Assembly (NCBI RefSeq): GCF_029867415.1
Contig: NW_026705925.1
Span: 299,766-363,765 of the forward strand
DNA from: Vicia villosa
Lineage: Eukaryota > Streptophyta > Magnoliopsida > Fabales > Fabaceae
Direction of reading: 5' to 3'
DNA: 64,000 nucleotides
Within the stretch, counting starts at the first letter, position 1. Every line of letters begins with the position of its first letter. Shown here piece by piece: positions 12,741 through 22,846 of the stretch. Made by a program: the position numbers and the translations under genes. Below the pieces are notes generated by a model. The model was not told the DNA's origin. It did not search any database and saw nothing but the letters and a program-made list of their open reading frames with translations.

Positions 12741-13260
12741 CTTGATTATCTCTGAACTATCTCTGGAGAATACCCGGAACTAAGTATCAGAACTAAATCA
12801 TTGTCTTGATTATCTCTGAACTATCTCTGGAGAATACCCGGAACTAAGTATCAGAACTAAATCATTGTCTTGATTATCTCTGAACTATCTCTGGAGAATA
12901 CCCGAAACTAAGTATCAGAACTAAATCATTGTCTTGATTATCTCTGAACTATCTCTGGAGGATATCCAAAATTAAGTATCAGAACTAAATCTCTGCCTTG
13001 ATCATCTCTGAACTATCTCTGGAAGATATCCAAAATTAAGTATCAGAACTAAATCTCTGTCTTGATTATCTCTGAACTATCTCTAGAAGATATCCAAAAT
13101 TAAGTGTCAGAACTAAATCTCTGCCTTGATTATTTCTAAACTATCTCTGGAAGATATCCAAAATTAAGTATCACAACTAAATCTCCATCTAGAATGAGTG
13201 TCAGAATTAAATCGTTGACTTGACTATCTCTGCACTATATCTAGAAGATAATGTTCATTT
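12741..13260. repeat. 64-bp tandem repeat, about eight copies
   Basis: Units begin CTTGATTATC at 12741, 12805, 12869, 12933, 12997, 13061 and 13125, an exact 64-bp period. A decayed unit runs to about 13260. The first units share GAATACCCGGAACTAAG and the later ones GATATCCAAAATTAAG, so the array has two subtypes in blocks, as expected from local unequal exchange. Confidence 0.95.
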
Positions 13261-15195
13261 GATTGTAGAAATAGACTGAAAAAGAAACATTAGTTTTATG
13301 CAATGTCGTGGTGCATGTATTGTAATATTTTTTTTTAAATGAATGAGAGTGTTATGCATATGCCATGGGGTACATGATGTATGAATTCATGAACATGATT
13401 TGTCCTTCCTGGAGTATATTAGTATTTTCTTCTTGATTGAGAAAATAAATCTCTATGACATTGTGATTCTGATGCCTGGTCTAGTCTTGAAGATATACAA
13501 CTGGGAATTTATGATTTCTGCTTGGGGATGAAAGCACTTGAATGATTGATCCTTGACGCACCCTGACTGGGGGTAAGAGAGATGAATAGACCCTGTTGGA
13601 GGAGGGATTGAAGATAGCTATTTGAGGAATACTCTGTGGAGATAGGATCTTGTGAAACCGGCTCCGTGGGAAGACATGGGTGCCTTGAACATTGCTCCCA
13701 GTGTTTATAGGGACTGCCATTCCTAGGCTTGTGTTGATTGGGACACACCAATGAGTATTGATCGAAGTGTTGAACATGCCTTGCATAGCTTTGCCCCAGC
13801 TGGTAGAGATTTTGAAGAGATTTGCCTTGTGAGGACCTTCTGAGATGTATACTATGGGTGGCCCGCCCCTAGTAATCATAAACTTAGGGTGATGCCCCTG
13901 ACTGATCGGGAAGTAGCTTCAGACCCACTTGGGTGCATGCCCCCAAATTGTTTGGACAAAGCATGCCATGCCCCTTGTATACATTGCTTTTGGAGTGATC
14001 TTGTCTGTCGGGATAACTGTTAGTCATTAGCCGTACCCTGTGCAGATTCCTTCTGATGCTAACATTTGAAATTATGTAGCAGAATATGTTTAATAATGAT
14101 TTCATAAGATGCAATGCATATGTCTGTCTTGAGTTTTTGAAAAGCATTAAAACAAGAGATGTAAAAGCGGGATGTTTATAAAAAATGTGATATCAACTCA
14201 GCATTTATAGCAAACCTTAAGGAGTCAAGATACCTTTTTGGTGACAGTATGCTTTCCAACTAACCATGCTTCAGTTAGGACTTTCAAGGGTTGTAGCGTG
14301 GCTTGGTTCACGGTTTAAGAAACAAAGGATAATGGCTCAAAGTTTATTTGTACCCATCCCACTCTTCGTGATGTTCTTCGATCCTATGCTCAGTTAACTT
14401 TGCTTTTAAGTCCTAGTAGAGCTTGAAGTCGTATCATTGACATTTTGATGATGGTTAAAACACCGGTAGTTTTTTGGACAGACAGTCATCCTTTTTTCTT
14501 CTTTTTGTAATTCTTTTTCTTTTGTCGAGGATTTGTAGCAACCTCCTTTTGTGACTTTGTTATCCCTAACTTTTGCCTGAACTGTTTATTTTGGGATTAC
14601 AGTCAGCAGGATGTTTCAGTTTATGATAAGTCTTCTTCATAGGTTTTTGACTTAACAATTTTTCTCCTTTTTGGTGGATATTGACTGCCTGACTTAATGG
14701 TTGCGGGAGCCCATCATTGATTGTGTTGAATAACGGCTAGTATAATTGAGTTAACTGAGTAACTACCCTGCCCCAGGTTATGATTAAAGGGTTTCAATTT
14801 GCACGTGAAAGAAAACTCCTACACCTTAGGCTCAAATGGGTTGACGAGGGATTAACATCCTTATATCTCCACTGTTTAGGAATTGAAACAATGTCTGTAC
14901 ATCGTCAACATAGTTTGTTCAAAAGCATACTGTATGAGGTTGCGGTATCATTTTCGTCATCCTCCCTCAAAAGGCATACAGTCTAGCAGGAGTTGAATAT
15001 CACAAAACATAAACAAAGTAAATACATAGTTTAAATGAGTGATAGCGAAATGATTTATTCAAGACAAACATATGCAATGCACTAATGATGATTATTAAAA
15101 CAGATAATGTCTATCATAAGTCGAATGTTTAAACAAACAAAATAGAAAAAAAATGGAAGTAGGTCTAATGATCTAAGAGTTCGTCCTTCTAGTCA
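13261..15195. other. internal region of the Ogre-like element where pol is expected, with no recognisable domain
   Basis: Open frames exist on the minus strand (13481-13879, 132 codons; 13884-14147, 87 codons), but neither shows RT, RNase H, integrase or protease motifs. The 13481-13879 frame contains MITRGGPPIVYISEG and repeated PINT stretches. I do not recognise it and treat it as untranslated or replaced sequence. The rest of the stretch shows no gene. Confidence 0.6.
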
Positions 15196-15954
15196 TTACT
15201 CAGTCTTGTCATGATTAGGCATGGGAGCAGTGATCACCATAGGGGTCTTAGGAGGGTTGAACTCAATTTCACCAACATCGATCATATCTTGGATTTTGTT
15301 CTTCAACAGCCAACAATCATTCGTAGCATGTCCAGGGCTATTGGAGTGGTATACACACCTTGCATTAGGATTATATCGAGGAGAGGAAGTGTTGGGCTTC
15401 ACGGGAGGATCCCTCACAGTAATGAAGTTTGCCTTCAGCAGATGTTGTAATGCTTCAGCCAGTGACATATTGATCTTGGTGAATTGACGCTTAGGTGTCT
15501 CTAGCTTGCGTCGTTGTTGTGGAACTGCCCTAACAGATAGGTTGCACTCATTACGACTTTTCTGGTTGTACATAATTAAGTCTTGGATCTTATGCTTCAA
15601 TGGTCCACAATCCTCAGTATCATGACCAGGCTTGCTCGAATGAAAACCACATTTTGCATTATACTTGTACCCAGGAGCAGGATTTACAGAAACTGAATAT
15701 GGAGGCAATAGAGTTATCAAGTTCTGATTGAGCAGTTGTTGTAGAACTTGAAACAACGACATGTGCAACAGAGTAAATGATCGCTTAGGTTTGGATTTCT
15801 GATTATCTTGACCGCCTTGATGCCTATGTTGATTCTTTTCCTTCTTGATCAGGAGTGCCTTCAACTCTTATTTCCCCTTGGCCAAGTTAAGGATCATCTC
15901 TTGGAACTGGTTGTTCTGAGCCTGGAGGTTCTTGACAGATTGTTCGAGATCCAT
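15196..15954 (-). pseudogene. gag-like ORF with duplicated zinc-knuckle module
   Basis: The likely start is the ATG at 15954 (MDLEQSVKNLQAQNNQFQEM), a coiled-coil-like opening common in Tat/Ogre gag. An in-frame TAA at 15868-15870 interrupts it; the frame then stays open from 15864 to the stop at 15196. Two related modules follow each other. Each has PKR(S/Q)FT, a MSL..LQ.LL..N(L/F)IT block, then a C-x2-H-x5-H-x4-C knuckle (CGFHSSKPGHDTEDC and CVYHSNSPGHATNDC) and LK(H/N)KIQD(L/M)I. Plant Tat gags usually have one such knuckle. Gag would coat the RNA in the virus-like particle. No protease frame follows. The stop and the lack of pol make it a decayed or accessory product. Confidence 0.75.
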
Positions 15955-17138
15955 TTCCTTACTTAAATAAACAGCGGAAAGATGAGAGACCTGTTATAGA
16001 AACCTGTGATGCAATGTTTATGAATGGTATGCGTATGCGTATGCAATGTTTTCAAGGATCTTTAGGAATTTAGTTAGCAACATTAGACAATGATTTGGTC
16101 GCATCTCTGTGTGAAGAACTCTGATTCTTGGATGTTCTTCTATGGGAATCAAGCTCACCATATCGAGTGAGTCATAGCCTCTGATTTGGGATACTTGTAC
16201 TTCTGAATTTGAAAGCATATGGCTAGAGGAAAATAAATCCTCTTGCCCCTTGATAGGTACTGTGTCTATGAATTGGAAGGCGTGTGGCTAGTGGAAAATA
16301 AATCCTCTTGCCCCTTGATAAAAATTCAGTCCTTGATAAGAGCACCTGAAATTGTGCGCCCTAAATCCCTAAGATCCTTGACAAGGGTTAGTTAATCGTG
16401 CTATGTTATGCTGTCATGATGTCATGATGTTATGCGAATATAATGCATCAGGCAAAACATAAGGTGATAAGGACGAATAAGTCCTACAAACAAATCCTGC
16501 AAAGAAATCAAAGGGTTAGTAGCACACACAAGCAAGTCACACAAGTGTCCTTAGGTTTAGAGGCTTGCTTAAAGTTCGTAGGTAAGTACCCTCCCCACTG
16601 AAGTTTAGTTGGTTCCACCTGTCCTAAAATAGTAACCAAGTTCTATGGTGCTCATATCCCTGATCTTTCTCGTGGGTATTATCTCAACATGGCACTCGAA
16701 CGGCCAGCCAAAAACATCCCTAGAGTCTAATCTCAACGAGTGTAGCATCGAGTATCAACCAGCTTCAGTCAGGAATCCAAAGCCAGCCATCTCGCTACTT
16801 CCTATAGGCCAAAGTCAAGTTCAACTAAGGTTCTAAGGGCAAATTAGTGCTTAATGACACCACGCGGTAGCCAAATGTCTCCTCGATCACTTTCAAGGGC
16901 CATCAGGACAAACCAAAGCGTCGCACTAACGGTGGCCACCAGATCAACCAAAACGATACATGTCGTACAGTCTCCTTGGTCTATTGCCACATACTTAAGG
17001 TACACTAGATTCGGGTGTAGGATCTTTCACACAACAGAATACCCAAACAATGCCCTTAAAAATAAAGCAATCAAATCAAACAAGTGAAAACATTTAAGTG
17101 AATCCTAAATTTTAAGGTAACCCCTCTTTTAATTAAAA
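15955..17138. other. 5' leader of the Ogre-like element
   Basis: This lies between the primer site and the gag-like ATG. It contains a short direct duplication at about 16200-16325: two units of about 70 bp sharing GGAAAATAAATCCTCTTGCC and CCTTGATA. The small plus-strand ORFs at 16645-17087 are antisense to the element and carry no domains. Confidence 0.7.
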
Positions 17139-17156
17139 TCTCCAGCAGAGTCGCCA
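17139..17156 (-). other. primer-binding site of the Ogre-like element
   Basis: The minus strand reads TGGCGACTCTGCTGGAGA, four bases after the LTR end ATTACA. TGGCGACTC followed by a TGGRGA tail is the form seen in plant Tat/Ogre-type elements and is attributed to an arginine tRNA primer. Confidence 0.75.
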
Positions 17157-17160
17157 GTTC

Positions 17161-20100
17161 TGTAATTCGGTGGGAGAACTGACTTTTAAAATATGCGGAT
17201 AGCAAGAGTCGCCACCGACTTTTATTTTATCCAATATATAGAAAGACTAAAAGAACAGAAAAAAACCATTTTAAAAGACTTTGAGTTCTGGGGGTAAGTT
17301 ATACAACGGGAAGGTGTAAGTACCTTTTGTATCCATGGTTATCCATGGGCTCTTAATTGCTTAGCTCACTTTGTTTTCAAAATATTTGAAGTGTCGTGTG
17401 TGAATAGGAAAAGAATTTGTTAAGGACTTTAGCTTGTAAATAAGCGTAGCCTTGTTTTTGAAAGTATTTAAAAATAAGTGGGAAAAAGAGTTTTGAATTT
17501 GAAAAGAGTAAGCAATCAGGAGCACGTACCCTAAGTTAGAAAAAATGTTCTTTTAGCTTTTCAGTTTGAAAAGGCTATCCATACCATGAGAGGGTAGGAA
17601 GTCCTTTCATTGAATGTAAAAAGGGTCATCGGAATTATCGTTCGCCATAAGACTGCCCCTACCATATAAAGGGTAGGTAGTCTTTAGGGAAGGATAGAAT
17701 AGTTATTTAGGCAACAGGCGAGGATACCTTAGCAATTGGGACAATCATTATTTACCGAGGCAACTTCGAGGGACAAGATCATTTACTGTTAAGGCAACTT
17801 CGAAGGGACTATGATCTTATGATGATGAATTGAGAGTAACATTTGTTTTTCTTAGGTATCCTCAGAATTGAGAGACTTGACTATTTTAGAATCGTAATTA
17901 AAAAGGCATCAGGCAGCATAAGAAGGGTTACCCTAAAGGTGTGTGTGTGGCACAATCATGTGGTTAAATTCAGATATTTATCTTGTAGATAAGTGGGCTA
18001 ATTCATTTTAACAAGGCTTGCACTCCCTAAGATTACTAACCACGCAATTAAAATAAAGGAAGAATTAAAAGTTCCTACGTTATTACAATAAACACCTGTA
18101 GGACAGAAAAATAAAGGCAGGAAATAAAACCTACAACTATTACAAGAAAACTTATTGCGACCTATACATATTTTATAATATTTTAAAGACAGAAAATTAA
18201 ATAATTGAAATAAAGGCAGATAATAAAATAAAAAGGTAGAAATAAAAGGCAAAATTAAAAGGGGCAAAATATTTAACAGAAGGCATTCGACAATCACAGA
18301 GTGTGGAGTGAGGAAAGAATTCGCGCATAAAAAACCTCAACAAATATAAGGTAACAGATCAAAAATTAAAAGGGTTAGGGAAAACAGTGATTAATAGTTA
18401 TGATGAAAAATAGTTAGCCAAAAAATAAAATCAGAGTTAGAAAACTTAAAAATAAATTAGCCTAAAAATCCTAATTTGATTAAATTAACCTAAGTCTAAA
18501 AATGTTATTGTTGAATTAACCTAAATTTAAAAAATTAATTATTTAAACCTAAAAATAAATATTACTCTAAATTATTATTTTAAATTAAAAAAAACAAATT
18601 AATTTTATAAAAAAAGATTTTAGAGTGATTTATGAAAATAACATGAATTTTATGGTTTGAGAAAAAGATTAAGGTTTTAGTGAAAATTTAAATAATAAAA
18701 CAATAAACCAATAATTAAAAAATGAATTAAAGAAAAATCAGGATTTGGTCTGATATGGTGTGGCCGGAGGTCCATGGGATGCCAATGGGATTTTCGAAGT
18801 GGCAAAAGCTTTATGCCCTAACAACAATGGTAAACTCATATTCCTGCACTGTTCCTCTTTAGCCAAAGGAAGTACATGCAAAAATAGGATAATAATAAGA
18901 ATAAGAATAATAATAATAGTAATAATAATAATATAATTAAAATAATAATAGTATAATAGTAATAATAACAATAATATAATAATAATAATAATAGAAACAA
19001 TTAACAAAAATATTACTAATAATAATAATTATAGTAAAAAAAGGTTAGTAATGATAATAGTTATAATAATAAAAAAATAAAAAAAAAATTATGAAAAGGG
19101 TTTGGCCTCATATAATCTACAATTTCACTAAGAAATAAAGAAAGGTTCAGAAAGTTACATCAGGGCTAAAAGGGTACAAATCCCCAAGGGTTTAAAAAAA
19201 AATTATGATTGTAAAAACATAAATTTAAACTAAAATGTAGCAACAATGGCCAAAACAATGATTTTTAAAAAACAGGCCTCAGGTATCATCATTGGGTCAA
19301 AAATATTGTAATTCTAGATAAAGTATTTAAAAGAGGTTTTTAAAAGGATTGAAAGAAAGTGTTTCAAAAAATAAAGAGGAGGTCAAAAAACATAGTAATT
19401 TTGATAAAAGGTGGCCTCAAGTATTATCATTGGCCAAAAACCATAAACCGAAGTCTTCTTGAATATAGTAAAATCTTTTGAAAAAAAGGAAGGCCTCAGG
19501 TGTCATCATTGGCCAAAATAAGAGATATTGAAAGCTTTTGAAAAGATTAAAAAAAAAAAGTTAAAAAGGTTTGTGACAGGGTTTGTGAAAATTGTTGATC
19601 TTTAGAAAATTGTTGATGGAGAAAATTTTAGAAAATAGTTAGCTGGGAGAGAATGAGAATTGTTGATAATTGTTAGAATGAGGGCTAGAAAGTTGTTCCC
19701 CTTTTCAAAGTGTAGAACCTAATGCTATTTATACATAAAAATTAGGTTAGTAAAAATATTAAAAGAATCAATTAATTAATTAATTAATAAATCATAACTC
19801 TAAATCAAATATAATTTGATTTTGATTTCCGAAATATTTAACTAATTATGTTGATTCTTTCCTAAACTATACAATTATGCAATATTAATAAATATGAACA
19901 AAATCTTTGCAAATCTTTTTTTTTTAATGATTTTTGGACTAAAATTACAAAAAATAAAGATTTTAATGAAAAAAAAATTATTTTAAAAATGCCTAATAAA
20001 CAAATACGAAAATAATAATTAAATGATGAAAAAATACTATTTTTGATTTTTTTTAATATTTTATGATTTTTGGTAATTTTTTGACTAAAAAATACATAAA

Positions 20101-20383
20101 AGTAAAAATTGACTACTTTAAAAAATGTCTTTTTAATTAGTACGGAAATTAAAATTAATATGATAAAAAAAATGCAATTTTTGTGATTTTTGAATAAATG
20201 GAAATAAAGTTAGAACTAAAATTAAAAAGCAAGTAAAAGAGAAAATGTTAGAAGTGGGATTCGAGCCCGGGACCTCTCACTCTTGTATCTCTTTTAACCT
20301 CAAATTCTTACCAATTGTTCTATGTCAATTATTTAAAAAAATAATATTTGCAAATATATGAGGGCAAATTTTGGAGTATGATA
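17161..20383 (-). repeat. 5' LTR of the Ogre-like element
   Basis: This is the partner of 8525-11711. It starts TGTAATTCGG (left, plus strand) and ends GAGTATGATA, where the expected terminal CA is changed to TA. The AAT/ATA microsatellite is at 18891-19035. The tRNA-like module is at 20256-20322. Confidence 0.9.
20256..20322 (-). other. tRNA-like A-box/B-box module in the right LTR
   Basis: The minus strand carries TAGAACAATTGG (20311-20322, A-box-like) and GGCTCGAATCCC (20256-20267, B-box with one change). It is the allelic copy of 11584-11648 within the paired LTR. Confidence 0.55.
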
Positions 20384-20391
20384 CCCTCACA

Positions 20392-21269
20392 AGATTTTCT
20401 TCCATGAATTTGTACTGGAAATCCTCGAGCAATTGTCGCCACCGCCACTATATCCACTACATCTTCCACTCCGCTACTCTACTCCACCACCAGAGAAGGA
20501 CTCGACACTTAACATCGCCGAATATGTCACTTAGGTACTTAAGTTACCTTTACATCTATTTTTCTTAATTTCAATAATTCCTTATTTCAAAAACACTTTC
20601 TCCTTATAATTGATTTACATTTGAAAATTTTCAAAATTGTTAGAAACTAAATAATGCAGATGATTGGAATTACACCAATGAGATATCTGAATAAAGTTAC
20701 GAAAGGATACGTAGCAAAGGTTGCTGAAGAGGTTGATGTCTCTATCTTATGGATCCATTTATACCTAAATTAAAACCCTAAATCCTTGATCAGATATTTT
20801 TTTGTTTTAGAATTTAATAGATTATTTTATTAGTTTTAGGATGCAATCCAAATTAAAATCAAATTCATCATCAGTATGAATCTGAGTTGCTTTTTGTTTC
20901 TGTAACTTTTATTGTTCTATTGGTGTTTTTGTGTAGTGATCCCGACGAAGGAAAGCTTGAATGCAATGCTGATGAATCATTCTCCGAAAATCAAGTTGAG
21001 AACATGGTAATGATATATCTCTTTGTTATTATAGACTTTGAAGATTTGGTTTATGTAGTGGGAAAATATTGAAAAAAAATGATTGAAAAGTTATATTTCA
21101 TTCTCTGTCTGAATGTTGCAAAATATGATTGTATTCACACATAGCCTTAATTTCCATAGAACTTCATTGATATGTGAAGGTAAACCATATAGAGATAGGG
21201 CTACCAACTGGATGGAAACAGAGAAGTGGTTGCACAATGAATGTTTTTGGTTTGATGACTTCAAGTTAT
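20392..21269. other. old non-coding sequence with short exon-like pieces
   Basis: No intact gene is visible. Short open pieces with splice-like edges occur, for example around 20653-20773 and 20938-21006 (reading DPDEGKLECNADESFSENQV), and around 21180-21270, where one frame includes IEIGLPTGWKQRSG. I cannot assign them. Together with the RPA-like exon at 22621 they suggest one or more decayed genes or a gene-capturing transposon. Confidence 0.4.
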
Positions 21270-21725
21270 GTAGCAACTGGTAAGATCATAAATTTTTAAC
21301 TCAAGAATTTTATGAACTAAATTGACGATTTAGACGAATATTATAAGCTGTTGATCTATTATATTTTTTTAGGTTCTTTCTCTTAGTCGACGGCAAATTT
21401 CATGGCTGGCTGCCAAACTGTGATATTTAAAATTGTGATGTCTCTGTTATATAGCAACGGGTAAGATCATAAATTTCGAACTCAACAATTTTATGAACTA
21501 AATTGAAGATTTAGACGAATATTATAAGTTGTTGATATATTATATTTTGTTTAGGCTCTTTCTCTCAGTTGACGGTAAGTTACATGACTGTCTGCGAAAC
21601 TACGATATCTAAAATTGTGATTTCTCTGTTATATAGCAACGGGTAAGATCATAAATTTCTAACTCAACAATTTTATGAACGAAATTGACGATTTAGAGGA
21701 ATATTATAAGCCACTGATCTATGAA
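21270..21725. repeat. 181-bp tandem repeat, about 2.5 copies
   Basis: Units start at TAGCAAC(T/G)GGTAAGATCAT at 21271, 21452 and 21634. Each contains TTTTATGAACTAAATTGACG and, in the first two, a CTTTCTC..AGT.GACGG block. The third copy is cut short near 21725. Confidence 0.9.
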
Positions 21726-22001
21726 GTGTTCTTGTCGAACTATGATGTTTGTGTATCAATTTGTATACTATCTAACGTGACTTCATTTTACTTCTAAGGG
21801 GTGCTAAGGTTGCTTTTAGTAGAGAGAATAACATGCGCCGAGAAAATGATAATCGGGTAGAAGCCGACCTTTCATCATAGTTTCGTGTTCAATTTTTTCA
21901 ATATGGATATGAAGTGAGTTGATCATTTTCTTCTGCAGTTCAAGCTTCATCTCTAAATGACATATTCAATGTTTCAAGATTGTTTTACGGTTTAATCGTT
22001 T

Positions 22002-22079
22002 TCGCTGCTCTGCGAATATTTCTTTGCTCTGCAAATGTTTCGTTGCTCTGTGAATGTTTCGTAACTCTGTGAATGTTTT
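22002..22079. repeat. 20-bp minisatellite, four copies
   Basis: Units of the form TTGCTCTGTGAATGTTTCG repeat about four times with point changes. Confidence 0.8.
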
Positions 22080-22620
22080 CATTTTAATGGATTTTTGCAT
22101 TTTTCCTAATCATGCCTTCATTGTACATCTTCCATCCTTTAATTTTATTTGTTTAATGATTTTGTTTTCAACTTTTACTTTACTGATTTTTCAATGTGGC
22201 CACATTTAATAGATTCTTTACATCAGTTTGTACTTTAGATTTATCTCTACTTTTCCAGTTTTCATGGCTTAATTGTTCGGTTTTGCTTATTCCTTCCATC
22301 TTACAATATTCACTCATATTACTAATACTCAAATCCTTTCATTCTAATTTCACTATTGATTGTTTCATTTCTTTTGTAATATTATATTTCAGGAAATCAT
22401 CATGTTAAGACCATTGATTTTGATTGGAAATTTATAGAAGGATAATAATGTTTGGAAACTTGCAGTTTGTATAGTCGATCTATGGATCGTTAAAGAACTC
22501 AGTGGACATATGCATTTTGAAATAATTCTACAGATATCAAGGTTATTGTGCTGTTGTAGCTATGTTGTTTATATTTCTGAAAACTTACAAAATTTTATTA
22601 ACTATTTTATTTATGTATAG

Positions 22621-22846
22621 GGCAACCAAGTTCATGTCATAACCCAAAATCGTGAATACGAAATTTGGAAACAGATTCTAGAAGAACACTTAACCTATAC
22701 CATTTATAATGGTGATCCTTTGGACCAAAATCTACCTTTAAAGATTTGTGACAAGATGGACATCTCATAAATACCACAACACAAGTTCAGGTTCAAGCCC
22801 ATTGTGGAGTTCTTAGTTGGAGATTTCCAAGTTGACAGCTTATATG
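22621..22846 (+). pseudogene. RPA70/DUF223-like OB-fold exon, broken
   Basis: The exon-like block follows a pyrimidine-poor acceptor ending TATAG and ends before GTAATT. It reads GNQVHVITQNREYEIWKQIL, then EEHLTYTIYNGDP, then, after one in-frame TAA (near 22768), a KFRFKP stretch. A G-x-x-(I/V)HV strand followed by W/F..xLxEH.TY.IYNG..P is the pattern of the DUF223/replication protein A 70-kDa OB-fold proteins that are abundant in plants. These bind single-stranded DNA or RNA. The stop and the lack of a flanking complete frame mark it as a relic. It could be a captured fragment in a Helitron, since such elements often carry RPA-like genes, but no Helitron ends were identified. Confidence 0.45.

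Larger units (their letters stand above)
8525..20383 (-). mobile_element. Ogre/Tat-like LTR retrotransposon lacking pol (nested, full length)
   Basis: Two nearly collinear LTRs (8525-11711 and 17161-20383) flank 5449 bp of internal sequence. The 5-bp target duplication CCCTC is at 8520-8524 and 20384-20388. On the minus strand each LTR begins TGTCATACTCC (TATCATACTCC in the right copy, which has one mutated end base) and ends ATTACA. The primer site (17139-17156), gag-like ORF (15196-15954), tandem arrays (11930-13260) and polypurine tract (11712-11722) all agree on minus-strand orientation. No protease, RT, RNase H or integrase reading is visible, so it must have moved using proteins supplied by another element. 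Tandem repeats between the coding region and the 3' LTR are a known habit of Ogre/Tat elements. Confidence 0.9.
2577..20391 (-). mobile_element. SIRE/Maximus-type Ty1/copia element, interrupted by a nested element
   Basis: This is a minus-strand copia element. Its 5' LTR lies at 6922-8524 and resumes at 20389-20391 after an 11.9-kb nested insertion. The initiator-Met-type primer site is at 6907-6919. Gag, protease, integrase and RT pieces follow leftward to 2577. The LTR starts TGTGAGGG (complement of 20384-20391, part of which is the duplicated target CCCTC) and ends CTAACA at 6922. The body is cut within the RT/RNase H region at 2576, where an Ogre-like LTR is inserted, so RNase H and the 3' LTR lie outside the window. 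Many stops and frame changes make it non-functional. SIRE/Maximus is inferred from the RT wording ([40 protein letters not shown]). Confidence 0.8.

Noticed and set aside
12452..13260. CRISPR-like periodic array
   Set aside because: Units are contiguous tandem repeats with no unique spacers, in a plant retroelement 3' UTR.
13481..13879. 132-codon minus-strand ORF inside the Ogre-like element
   Set aside because: Right strand but no recognisable domain, Pro/Ser/Ile-rich wording and position in the presumed 3' UTR side; kept only as unassigned internal sequence.
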